From positions 434,001 to 498,000 of the forward strand of contig OY730171.1 in NCBI GenBank assembly GCA_963422465.1: a stretch of DNA of 64,000 bases, given 5' to 3'. Within the stretch, counting starts at the first letter, position 1. Each line of letters begins with the position of its first letter. This document shows, piece by piece, positions 24,798 through 35,318 of this stretch. The DNA comes from Lichina pygmaea (Eukaryota; Ascomycota; Lichinomycetes; Lichinales; Lichinaceae). Under the pieces are notes generated by a model that ran no database searches, was not told where the DNA came from, and saw nothing but the letters and a program-made list of their open reading frames with translations. Made by a program: the position numbers and the translations under genes.

Positions 24798-24827
24798 GGG
24801 GGGGGGGGGGGGGGGGGGGGGGGGGGG
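24798..24827. repeat. 30-base G homopolymer
   Basis: Thirty consecutive G in purine-rich surroundings (GGGAAGGGGAA before it). It is the longest single-base run in the window and lies 59 bp before the tRNA-like element. Confidence 0.93.
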
Positions 24828-24886
24828 CGCTGCGTAGTGGAGTTCATGTATTTCTATATATATTCCCATCTGTGGTTCTGGTGTTA

Positions 24887-25067
24887 GGACGATTGGTCTA
24901 GGGGTTTAAGGGCACTCGTGGGGGTCTCGGTAGCCAGTCTGAATATTCATGGTTGCGGACCAAGTTAGTGTCCCATGCGAATATGGCAGTGGATACCTGG
25001 GCACTCAGACAGCCGGCTTGTCCGGGGTCTGAAAAGGGGGGCGCGGGTTCGAATCCCGCATCGTCTA
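24887..25067 (+). tRNA. tRNA-like element, isotype unresolved, possibly with a long intron or decayed
   Basis: The 5' end GGACGAT can pair with ATCGTCT at 25060-25066 (seven pairs, the first a G-U wobble), leaving A as discriminator. A T-arm GCGGG-TTCGAAT-CCCGC (25043-25059) directly precedes it. A D-arm-like TGGTCTAGGGG follows the 5' acceptor strand. The total of 181 nt would need an intron of about 100 nt, and I could not place a proper anticodon stem with U at position 33. It may be a tRNA with a long intron, a decayed tRNA or a tRNA-derived repeat end. Confidence 0.35.
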
Positions 25068-27597
25068 CTCAATATTTCTCTTTTTTTTTCTCGATCTCCT
25101 TCTCCCAACACCTCTCCTTCGTTCCCTGTTGCCATGTGCTGTTCACTCGAGACATGTGAAATCAAGACACATGCCAGTCCCCAAACTTCTGTGCTTTATC
25201 TCGTTACCAAGCTGCAAGGTTTCTTCTCTTCAACGTGATGTCCGATTTCCTGTACTGTAGTGCTAGTCGTGAAGCCGCACGACCATGTCGTTGATGATTG
25301 ATCCTTCTCATGTTTCTGCTACTAGTACGTCGTACTTCTGTATCCTCGCAGTCTGGTGCGAAGCGTACTGTAGGGCAGCTACAGTACGTACGTACAGCTG
25401 CCACTTGTTTGTCTACTCAGATGGTCGACTGCGGAGGAATGACATACGAGTACTCATCCACAGGTTCTCAAGACAGCAACTGCTGGAGGTGCCAGCGCAG
25501 TCCACCGTGTCTCTTGCGAGATACACTAACGTCCCTGCCGGAGGGGCCAGGGCAGCACCATCCGTCGGAACACGACCCGAGCAGGGAACGATAATCCTTG
25601 ACGTTGACAAGCCGCGGTGCAGGATCTGAAACTGTGACTCGGGACAAACACAGATGGCTTTCCACGTTGGGGTCAACATCGGGCCTTTTTCTTTCACGAC
25701 AGCGCATGCTCGTACGTGCAGTACGAGGCGTACCAAGAGCTACAATGTCCAAACTCTGGTCGACACGGAATGCACATGCCGGGCTGCCCAAGGTCTTGCC
25801 CTGAGATATTCTAAAGATACACACACTCAAGTTTTACGCATATCCAGCGCGATAGACTTCAGTAGGTACGTATGTACTTCCGTACGGAGACGGCTGTTCG
25901 GTTGCACCGCCACGAGCTCCGCCATCAGCCACATCTCCCCATCGGGTTAGCACGTCCGAGCCCGGTGGGAGGCGGAACTCTTACCGTAGTGCAGAAGCTT
26001 CTCTGCTAGGGCCGACTCGAGATGTCGAAGCAGCGAATCCGGAGTTCGAACGGGTTCGATACCAGATGGCAACGAAACACGGCAACGAGATGACAGAACA
26101 CCCTCGACTGAGGAGTGCGCGAGAGGGTCTCACGAACGACTGGACGGCAGTCGTCCCCAACGGCCGCTGTCAAATTTCAGGCACAATTTCGTGGGAGATT
26201 GAGACAGAGCGCCGTCGAACGTCACACAGACCGGAGTGTGGGGGAGCAAATGCCCTTTTTGGATCTACGAGTATACGAGTCTACGTTTGGTGGAAGACCA
26301 CGGGACCATCGTCGTCTGCTCCCTCGAGGCCGGGCGAGTCAAGCCCTGCCACTTGGCGTCCGCGAGCCTCCATGAACATGTGAGATTACGCCGTATGTCG
26401 TTCGTACCCCTACGTACCACGTTCACTAGCAGAGCTTGAAAGCGATACTTTAGACAGATACTATTGTCGACCAAAGTTACTGGGTTCTGTCGCCACCGCC
26501 GCCCTGCCACGAAGCCTGGTGGGGAGCCTTGACAGCCACAACAGCCAAACCCAGGTCATCCGAACAAAGGCAGCTGGACGCGGGGGAGCTCGTGCATCAA
26601 CGCTGACTGCATTCGGAGCTCCGAAACAACGCCTCCCCCGGCTCAACAATCACGACTACTACGACCACGACCACGAACGCTCGGGAGTCGGAGACGCGCG
26701 GTCCGATTCCCTGATTCGGACGCGGCAGTCGCACGAGGTGAAAGAGTCACCGCGTCTAGCCGAAGAGCGCGACGGCCGGTCGCGATGGATCGGGCCCTTG
26801 GCCGGCGGGGGGGCTGTGGGGCGGGCTCCTGCAGTACGAGTAAGTTACAGCGTGCAGGGGCTGGAGGTGCATATCCACTAGCGCATGCATAGGTGGGATA
26901 GACCCAACGAGGCCGGCGGCGAGAAACAGGAAAGTCAGCACCGAGCAAGATGCGTCAAACGCTCGCAAGGTGCTAACTCGGTCCAACCTAGCTTGCAGCA
27001 AGGGAAGTCGGAGGCCAAGACCAAGACCACGACCGAAGCAAAAAGAAAAGTGCTCACGCGCACGCTCAACACCGACACAGCCCGTTGACGCGACGATCCT
27101 CGACCGAGGTATACCCTCATAGGAGGTGTGCGAGGCCGGTACCGCAGTCGTGCATGCTGGCTTTCGGCCAGAGGCGGTTTTGGTCTTGGGGAAAGGCAAT
27201 GGCGACGTTGATGGCAACTGCGAGTACTCGTACAACAGGGCGGTGTCTCGTACCAAGAGTACATACTCGTACGTACGGCAGTGTATATCACAACGCCCTC
27301 ATCCACATCTCCTACTCTTCTCCTCTCATCCTTCTCTACATCCTCGACGCCGTCGCCACCACCACCCCTCCTCCTCTACTCTCCTCCCTTTCCTCTCTAA
27401 TCTCTATATTCACCATCTCAGATTCCCTTTCTCCATCTAATTTAATCATCTTGGTCTCCCCCCCGTAAACGTCCACGAATCTCTTGTTTCTCTGTTCTTA
27501 CGTGTTGGATCCGCTTCCGTTTCGAAACATCGCGCAACGGCCCCGCACGGTCGGATCTCGCCTCTGCTGCACAGTCGTCGGGACGACCTCTCACATC

Positions 27598-28331
27598 ATG
27601 CCGGCTGCGCTCTTGCCCGCGTCGGCCGCTGCCTTTGCGCCGCGGTCGGCCCCGACCGTCGTCCTCAACTCCAAGGTCGAGCCGTGGTTGACGGCGACGC
27701 TGAAGCGCACCAACCGCGTCAAGAGACCGCTCAACAGCGTGCCCCAACACGTCCGATGCCTCACCGGTACCCTGTCGTCGGCCTCGGCCATATGGACGCT
27801 GTGCTCGCTCATGCTGCCAAAGGCGCCCGAGGCCGAGCTCCGCAAGGACACGAATCCCTTGGTCGAGGCCATCTTCAACCACCAGCTCGTGCACGTCGAG
27901 GCCTACGTCGTCCACGTCGACATGGTGCTGCAGAACGAGGTCGCCTTCAAGCTGACGCCCGAGGCCATCGAGGTCCTCGTCGAGTACCACCGGGACATCT
28001 ACACCGTCGACATGATCGCGAGCACCTGGGACTGGTCGGAGAAGGACACGCAGGTGAAGAAGCTGCGGGCCGAGTTCGTCCAGGCCATCAACCGCTTCGT
28101 CTACCGTACCAGCGCCTTGGCGCTCGAGGGCATGGAGGACGACGGCGCCGGCGAGCTCATGAGCGGCCGCAGCGATGACGTCAAGGAGGCCATCATGGGT
28201 CTGTTCGTGCCGCTGCTCCCGCCGCCACCGCGCGTCGTCGAGATTGTCCGACCGGTGCCGCTCCTGCCAAGCTCGCCCAAGGCGGTCCCGTGGTGGCAAC
28301 AGGAACAACAGCAACACCCGACCGTGCCGTC

Positions 28332-28365
<34 letters not shown>

Positions 28366-28770
28366 CAGCTCCAGCACCAGCCGGCCCCGGTCGATCCGTG
28401 GAAGATTGTCCCGTCGAGTCCAAGCACGACGACGGCGCCCGCGTCCGACATGGCCAACACCATGACCACCACGGCTGCCGACATGGACGCGACCCTGTGG
28501 GCCAGCATCGGCGTGGGCGAGGTCGACTTTGACGTGCCCTCGCCGACGCCGTCGTACAGCCCGCCCTTCTCGGTCGCGAGCCCGTACTACGAGGAGGCCC
28601 TTCCGATCCCACAGATGCCGTTCCCGAGTCTCTTCACCCAGCAACAGTGTGCCGTGGCGGCTGGCTTCGACGGTCTCGGCGGCTTCGGCGGCTTCGGCGG
28701 CTTCGGCGGCTTCGGCGGCTTCGGCGGCCTCGGATGGGACCGGTATCAGGACTTTGTCACGATGACCTGA
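27598..28770 (+). CDS. Orphan protein with poly-Gln and Gly-Gly-Phe repeats
   Basis: A single exon encodes 390 residues; I do not recognise the family. The N-terminal half (about residues 20-200) looks like a folded, partly helical domain with regular hydrophobic spacing (VEPWLTATLKRTNRVKRPLN, HVEAYVVHVDMVLQNEVAF, AIEVLVEYHRDIYTVDMIA, FVQAINRFVYRTS). Then follow a Pro-rich linker, a run of about eleven Gln near residue 247, an acidic and Thr-rich part, and five GGF units at residues 360-376 (28675-28730) before the end, VTMT. I start at the ATG of MPAALLPASAA; the open frame extends further upstream without an ATG. Strong third-position GC bias and a long open frame suggest it is real. The opposite strand is also open for 453 codons but reads as Arg/Gly-rich shadow. 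Poly-Q and GGF tracts are common in RNA-binding or condensate-forming proteins, but no such domain is visible. Confidence 0.68.
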
Positions 28771-30816
28771 GACGCCGCTTGCACCGGTCCAGCCGGGGCG
28801 CACGGCTCCAATCCTCTCGACTCGACGTCGGCGATGGCTAGGACATCGACCGTCGGACGCTCTTCAACGTTCAGCATCGGGCATCTCCTGCATCAAAGCA
28901 TCGGGGCGGCGCAATCCTGTTTTTTTCGATTAGCGATGTCGGATCCAGCATTTGTCTTGTTTTTGTCGATTTTAGCAAGCGTTGCTTTTGTTTTGTTTTC
29001 TGCGTTCTGGATAACGCCACGTTACGACCTTGACCGGCTCATGTGTCGACGTTTTCAACCCAACCCTCCCGGGAGGACGGTACGCAACAAGGCCTTCGAT
29101 TCTCACACAAGACGACTCGCAGCGATGCGCTGGTTTGAAAGGCATAATTTTTTTCGCTTTCTTGGGAGGCCGGCCCTTCGGTTCTTGGGGGACTGCTCGT
29201 TCGCGTGGCATTCGATCCGTCCGGAATCTGAAGCCACGTCTCGTCCTGCTCGTTTCGACACTGCGTGTTCGGCTGGGAAGAGAGATTTTCACGAGCAGGA
29301 CGTTCAGGACCGAGCGTCGGACGAACCCGTACGCAAATCACTGTCTGTCGAGGCATCCGGTCATGCGCGGCAACACAGACTTAATACCACACACACAACG
29401 GAGACCCTCGTCTCGCGCATGGGTTCGCGGCCTGGGATACACGATGTGGGGCATCTCGGGGAGGACGGAAGGCAAGCAACGGAGCGGAAGCAAAGCGTCG
29501 CTTCGCCCCAGCGGCGTGAGCGACGAGGTCTCCCGGCTTCGGTGGTTGGACAAGGGGCTGGGGCGTCGGAGGACTCGCCGAGTATCAGGCTCGCCCAGCG
29601 CGACCGGAGAAAGTCGAGTCCTCTCGCTGTCTCCCCTTGAGCGGAGCCATGTGGCTTTTCGAGAAGAAGAGACGGAGGAGGAGGAGGAGGAGGAGGAGGA
29701 GAATGAAGATGAGATGGAATGGGGATTAGCGACCGAGGAGACCGACACGAGGGGGCGGGGCGCGGCGACGAAGGAGAAGAAGCGGCGGCGGAGGAAGCAA
29801 GTTCCGCGGTGGAAAGTGAAGGGAATCGAGAGCGAGAGCGAGAGGGAAACAGAGCAAAGACCCTGCTAGCCAGGGTCTGCTCGCGCTCGTTTTCATTTCT
29901 CATTCTCATCTCGAAGGCCCGCTCTTTCCCAGGAGCTTCTTCATCCACTCTCCCTTTTCTCCTTCTTCAGCTTCGGCTTCCCCATTTCCCCCTCTTCGAC
30001 GTCCCCTTCGGTGTTCTCTCTCTTCTTGTTTCTGTCCTTTCTTTCTTTCTTTTCTTCTCTGTCGCTTTCGTTCTCGGAAGCCATCTTGGCCTCTCTTCTT
30101 CCAGCTGCCACCTCGTCTGTCCAGTCACTGTAGCTTCTTCATTCATGGGTGTTTAGCTTGGCTAGCTAGCTAGCGAGCACGGCTAGGCGAGCTGAGATAT
30201 CTTGCCCAAGTCGCCGTCTGCCATGTGAATCAAGTATACCTCCTCTCATCGACCTCTCGATATCATCGACTGATCTCTCCCCTGTCGCTGTAGCCACGTG
30301 AAACACCAATCTGCTCTGACCACAAGACACACAATCCTCCCGTGCTGCTCCAGTAGACGGACGACCAGATAAAAAAAAAAGGCACACCACTCCTCTCTGC
30401 CAGACGTGCCAGATACCATCACAAGACTGCTGCCACAACAAGAAATCACGATCTAATCAATTACTACAGCCCGCCTCGTTCAACAAAGACATGCTTCTAC
30501 TGGTTTTTTTGATTTTTTTGATTTGATTCTTACACTGATTCGGCTGTTAAGCCATGCAGAACTTCTTGAAGGATTTTTGTCTCTGGTAGACTTGACTCGG
30601 GGACCTCACGCATTTACCGTACACCCCGTGGTTTGTAGTGTACGTACTGTGGGAAAACCCCAAACCCCGTAGGGGAAATAGGAAAACCACAGTAATGAGG
30701 GTTTTGTGGATCTTGACGGATATTGGGTGAGCTATTTCTTGAGAGTTTTCATACATCTTGCGAGGAGTACATCTTAGACAAGTTCTATGAATCTCGGGGG
30801 TTTTTGTGGCAGAATG

Positions 30817-30924
30817 TGGGGTGGGTCAGATTCGAACTGACGACTAGTTTAGTCAGGTTCTCCAGGTCATGGGTGCCACGTAGTGGGAAACTCTCACCAG
30901 CTTCCCGCTACACCATGCCGCCCC
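30817..30924 (-). tRNA. tRNA-like element, isotype unresolved
   Basis: On the minus strand the element opens GGGGCGG and closes CCACCCC-A, pairing at six of seven positions. A full T-arm GTCAG-TTCGAAT-CTGAC sits next to the 3' acceptor strand. A D-arm-like TGGTGTAGCGGG follows the 5' strand. The length of 108 nt would allow an intron of about 30 nt. The acceptor mismatch and the lack of a clean anticodon arm leave open whether it is a working tRNA gene or a relic. Confidence 0.38.
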
Positions 30925-31282
30925 ATGCTTCTACTGTACGAAGTACGGTAGTGATAGAGCGACATCGTACCGGTACCTGCTGTAACCACATCAATCCACA
31001 ACACCGCTCTCGTCACATGGGTAGGAACATGATCGAAGCCATTCACTCCCTTCGTGATTGGGATCTGTGGCGATGGACACTCATCCAGCGTGCTTGGCTC
31101 TGCTTGGGCTCTGCTTGTAGCGCCCAGCTATACCTACTGGAGCGCCGGCTGTACTACGATATCACCCAGCTCTACTGTATCGCTCTGAAAGCGGCTCTCT
31201 TACGAGAGATGTACGCACGGGGAGTATTGTGATTCTGCCAGTATATAGGTGTGGCGTGGAATATATCTCATTCATTTGTTCT

Positions 31283-31341
31283 TCATCATCGTCATCATCA
31301 TCATAGTCATCATAGTCATCATCATCATCATCATCATCATC
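31283..31341. repeat. (ATC)n microsatellite, interrupted
   Basis: About 19 CAT/ATC triplets broken by GTC and TAG variants, in the non-coding region 3' of the photolyase gene. Confidence 0.93.
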
Positions 31342-31439
31342 ACTCTACGGGAGTATAGGAAAGTCATTATAGAAAGTCATATAAGTCATGCCGATCATGG
31401 AAGCCATGGAAGCCATCGGGAGTCAAGACCCCTCGAATG

Positions 31440-31740
31440 ATGGAATCGGTGAACCCAAGGATCCAACATTTCAGCGAACTAGCCAAGGAGCCAAGGAGCC
31501 AACTGGCCAACAAGCTATCCAACCACCCAGACACATCAACCAGATCAACAGACTAACCGGCTGACTGAATGGCTGACCAGCGATCCCAACTATCGAATGA
31601 TCCAACGATCCAGCCAAATCAAGATAAGTAATCGACCAACTAACAACTCAACCATCCGACTAGCCAGCCAACCTACCAACCACCCAATCAACCAGATGGC
31701 CAGCCATATATCCGGCAACCCATCCAGCAAACCACAGAAG
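31440..31740. repeat. Degenerate CCAAC/CCAAT quasi-repeat
   Basis: About 300 bp are built from irregularly spaced CCAAC, CCAAT, ATCCAA and CCAGC words (for example GCCAAGGAGCCAAGGAGCC and AACCTACCAACCACCCAATC). It ends just before the stop codon of the photolyase gene, so it lies in that gene's 3' flank. A similar pentamer array lies 3' of ERG24 at 38808. Confidence 0.7.
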
Positions 31741-31756
31741 CAACAAAGCCGTACGC

Positions 31757-34405
31757 CTAGCGCGGACTTCTGCTTGTGACAACACCGTCGAGCGTCGCCT
31801 GTTTCGTGTCTTTGCTCTTGTCTTTGGTCCCTCTGCGGGCTTGTGTGCCCCTGGTAGCATCGTTCCCTGCTTCGCCTGGCTTTTGCTGCTGCGCTCGTCT
31901 CGTCCGCTGAGCGGAAATGGTGCTATTAGCGCCGGGAGTGGTATGGGCGGCGGTCGTGTCGGCGGTGGTGGTGGTGGCACCGGCGCGACTACGGCTGGTC
32001 CTCGTCGCCATGGTCGTCGTGTCCCGTTTCCTCTTGTGCGTCTCGCCCGCTGCCGTCGCGGCGACACCTGAGTCGATGCCACCGCCCTTGGCGCCGATGA
32101 CGGGGTCTGCTGCGCCGCCTTCGTCTTCTTCTTCGATGGAGTCGCCGTCGTGGACTTGGACGTCGCCTTGGTCTTGTGGTCGTTTGCCTCGCAGCGATCT
32201 TCTGATGCGGTTCGCACCGGAATCTGCTTCGCGATGGACACTCGATCGAGCAACGCCTTTGACGCGCTTTCTGTCTTTTTGGTCCTCTTCTTCTTTTTCG
32301 TCGTCGTCGTCGTCGTCGTCGTCGCTATTGCGAGCACGAATAGTATTGGCCTTGTTACTGCCGCGTCCAGGCCGAGCCGTCTCCTTGGCAGAGACGGAAA
32401 AGTGTGCTTCGAGGCTACTGCTCCCTTCGGTCGGCCCTTCGCCGTCGTCGGGAAAGAGCGACCGCCACATCCCGTCGAGAACGCGCGCGTCGTCCCCGTG
32501 CAGACCCACCTCGTACGCCTTCTTCATGCCAGCGAGACAGACAGAGCGGCGGGCGGCAAAGTCAAAGAGCGGCTTCGGATACGTAGATGGCACGGCCCGA
32601 CCGTCGGCGATGGAGCCAAGCACGTCCTCGTTGCCATGTTCCTGCTCGTCGTACTCGGCAACGGCGCAGCCGGCCGCTTTCTGATCCTTGATCGGGCACT
32701 TCCACGGCTCGTAGATGTATTTGGCCGGATATGCGGCTAGTTCGGGCACGTACTTCCGCACAAAGACCCCCTCCTTGTCCCACTTCGACGGGAAGACGAC
32801 GGGCGAATACATCCGATGGAACTGCGAGAAGAAGGCGGTGCAGCTCAGCCACTGCCAGTTGCCGGCGTTGCACGCGACTTCGTGGTCGATCAGCCACTCC
32901 TCGAACACGTCGGCGCCGCGCATCCAGTCGATGTAGCAGCCGCCTCTAGTCAGGAAGCACGCGACCGCGTGTCGGCCAAGGTGGTGGATCCAGCCTTCGC
33001 GCCGCAACTGGCGCATCAGCGCATCGATCCACGGGAAACCCGTGCGGCCGTGCTTCCAGCGCCGGAACCATTCGTCGGCGAGCGCGCTGTCGACGGCGTA
33101 GTCGCCCGTGGCAAGGCCTGTGGTCTTGTCGACGACGGAGGGCAGGTGCCATGGGATGAACCGGCAGTGGCTGTTGCCCGCCGTCTGAGCGAACCTGTAG
33201 CCCAGGGGCGCCTGCGCGCCAAAGTACATGTCGCGGAACAGCAGCTGGCCGGTCAGGCTCGTAGGAGGCGTGCTCGCACGACCGGCGTACCGGTCGACGA
33301 CGTCCTGCACGGCCCAATAGAACGTGCGGCAGCTGAGCGAGCCGAAATGAAGATGCGGGCTCAACAGCGTTGTCGCGGCGGGCGAGAACGCCGTCGGCGC
33401 AGTCTTGGGCTTCTCGAACGTCGCAGTGTACTTCTCGTCCGCTATGATGGCGTCCAAGGCCGCAAGCGCTCGAGTCTCGCCACCGCGGTGTGACGTCGTC
33501 GGTGGCTTGATGCCCAGCTCGGCGACCGTCGGAACCGCAAAGTCGCCATTCGGTCCGGCGTGGTGGGTGTAAGACGCATCTTCCTGATCTCGTTGCGGCG
33601 CGTTCCAGTCTGGCTCGGCCTTTGGTATCTCCTTGACGAAATCCAGCGCGACATCGCCAGGATCGGGTAGAGATGTCGGGGCCGGGATAGGCCTTGGAAT
33701 CTTCCCAATCTTTTCTCCTGCCTTTTTAGTCACCAGGACTTAGCAGCTGTCCGGTTGGTCACCTCCAGATGGGAATGGGTGGAGCGCCTACATGCGTCAC
33801 CTGCGCAATGCTCATCGTCGGCTTCCCGCCGTTTTCTTGGACCAATCGATCTGGATCGTACAGAGTGCGCCCAACGCGGACGATCACCTGAACGCCGGCA
33901 TCTTTCGCGATGCGCATCACCTGCGCATCCCGATCACGTCCGTAAGCGTCGGTATCCTTCTCGAAGACGAGATGCGAGATGCCCCAAGCGTGGAAGAGCT
34001 TCGGGAAGAGCGTCTGCGGGGCTTCGCGAATCAAGAACAGCTGAGACCGCGGGTTGATCTTGGTGATGGACGCCGAAAGGTCAGACTGACAGTCGAGCCT
34101 GGCGATTCAAACGCGACGCATAGCGCCAATTGTCAGCCCCATGTTCGTAGTGCCCAGTTTCCGAGCGTTGCGCTACGTCTTCGAGACGCAGCTCCAGCAG
34201 CTCTAGAGCCATTGCGCGACGAGCTCATCACCCACAGATACTGCCATCGGTTGGGACCGACCCGTGCCCGGTAGACGTAATGCGGATCCCATGTCCAGAT
34301 GGGCCACAGACAATCCGGGTCCAGATCCAGCGCCGCTTTCAACGCTGGGGAGTCATGCAAGCGCAAGTCCGTTCGGAACCAGTAGATGACTCTTGGCTTG
34401 GCCAT
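31757..34405 (-). CDS. (6-4) photolyase with long charged C-terminal tail
   Basis: Three exons (34405-34236, 34098-33792, 33721-31757) join in phase and encode 813 residues. Photolyases of this class use FAD and light to repair (6-4) pyrimidine photoproducts. Residues 5-170 are the photolyase Rossmann domain (VIYWFRTDLRLHDSPAL, VGPNRWQYL, DTDAYGRDRDA). The FAD-binding part includes FRDMYFGAQAPL and RTGFPWIDALMRQLRREGWI, then HHLGRHAVACFLTRG (about 403), whose two His are the catalytic pair of the (6-4) class. NWQWLSCTAFFSQFHRMYSP (about 455) and KYIYEPWKCP point the same way rather than to a CPD photolyase. The usual length is about 550-650; here about 225 extra residues follow, rich in Asp, Lys and Thr with an Asp tract. 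This tail is unlike animal tails and may hold nuclear-localisation signals. Exon 2's acceptor was chosen to restore LLDCQSDLSASITKINP. Confidence 0.93.
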
Positions 34406-35318
34406 TGAAGAGTGCTTTCCAAGGATTGCTCTCTGCTACGGTGCCGCGCCGTACCGTATGAAGTGGATGTCGCCCTCGCGAGCTGGAGACGTGGAAGAGG
34501 AGCATTCCCGCCACTCCAGAATATCCATGGCGAACGGCGCGACGGGTATGCTCGCCCGTCGCTCCCTTTCCGCCCTCGGATTCCCGGACGCGGCCTAGCG
34601 GGATCGATGATGCTTCCTCGCTTATCGAGCGGAGGTGCTGTAGACGCGCTCGCGTCGCTCGGAAGTGTGATCCGAGACCATCACTGGATGACCCCAATCT
34701 GATGTCGACGACGAGTCCGGCATGCTGCAAGGCATTGAGCGCAGTCGCGAGCCAGCTGTGTCGTGGATAAAGCAGCCTTTGGGCGCACTTAGCGCGCTCA
34801 TCTTGTTTTATTCCTGGCTTCACACGCATATTATCGTGGACAAAATTTCCTGGTTTATCCGGACATACGGAATGTGCGATATGATACTTGCTCGTTGATG
34901 ACGTACTTTAGGCATGCATCATAGACCGTACCGGGACGCCGCTGCAGACCGGACTGCTTCATCCAGCGAACCTGCTGGTTACTGCCTCCCATCGGGGCTG
35001 CTCTGAAGGAAGATACTGTTGATAGCCTGCACGCATTACCTAGCAGAAATGGTCAGCTCCCTGCTTTGATCTCTCCCAGATTACACACTGAGCTGTATGC
35101 ACCAAGGCTCTGATATAAGCGCCTCAAGCCCTCACTCATACCAATCAGATGCAGCGGCAAAGGTGGGAAGTGTTCAAGAACACCTGCTGCATTATACAAT
35201 TGAATACAGCACCCCATCCAACAAAAAGATCACACGAGGAAACCAAGATAGACTGCGTCCAAGCCAATCCCAGAACCTGTGAACGCCTCATGCGTCGCCC
35301 GACTGCATCTATACATTG
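34406..35318. other. Intergenic stretch
   Basis: Upstream of the photolyase and downstream of ATG27. No gene recognised; the largest frame, 158 codons on the minus strand at 34353-34829, overlaps the photolyase start and has no family features. Confidence 0.5.

Larger units (their letters stand above)
23967..27597. other. 3.6-kb non-coding region with a tRNA-like element
   Basis: No protein gene recognised; several frames of 80-170 codons overlap on both strands without family features. It holds a 30-base G run, one tRNA-like element, GTAC-rich phrases (25325-25400, 25700-25730, 25865-25885, 27250-27280) and a pyrimidine-rich stretch at 27295-27475. The last lies just before the orphan gene at 27598 and is the kind of CT-rich leader common in fungal promoters. 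Confidence 0.5.
28771..31756. other. 3-kb non-coding region
   Basis: No gene recognised. A frame at 28834-29640 has an Met-start and one hydrophobic stretch but otherwise Arg/Ser-rich low-complexity sequence, so I do not call it. Contents include a GAG array (about 29670-29702), a pyrimidine-rich stretch (29935-30135), a tRNA-like element (minus), an ATC microsatellite and a CCAAC-type quasi-repeat that abuts the stop codon of the photolyase gene. Confidence 0.5.

Noticed and set aside
23967-27597. Possible retroelement or virus-derived sequence in the long gene-free region
   Set aside because: No terminal direct repeats and no reverse transcriptase, integrase or capsid-like reading seen on either strand.
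27442-28803. 453-codon minus-strand frame opposite the orphan gene
   Set aside because: Arg/Gly/His-rich shadow with codon bias of an antisense frame; kept the plus-strand reading, though neither has a recognised family.
28834-29640. 268-codon plus-strand frame with one hydrophobic segment
   Set aside because: Ser/Arg-rich composition, overlapping equal-length frames on both strands, no family match; could be revived by RNA evidence.
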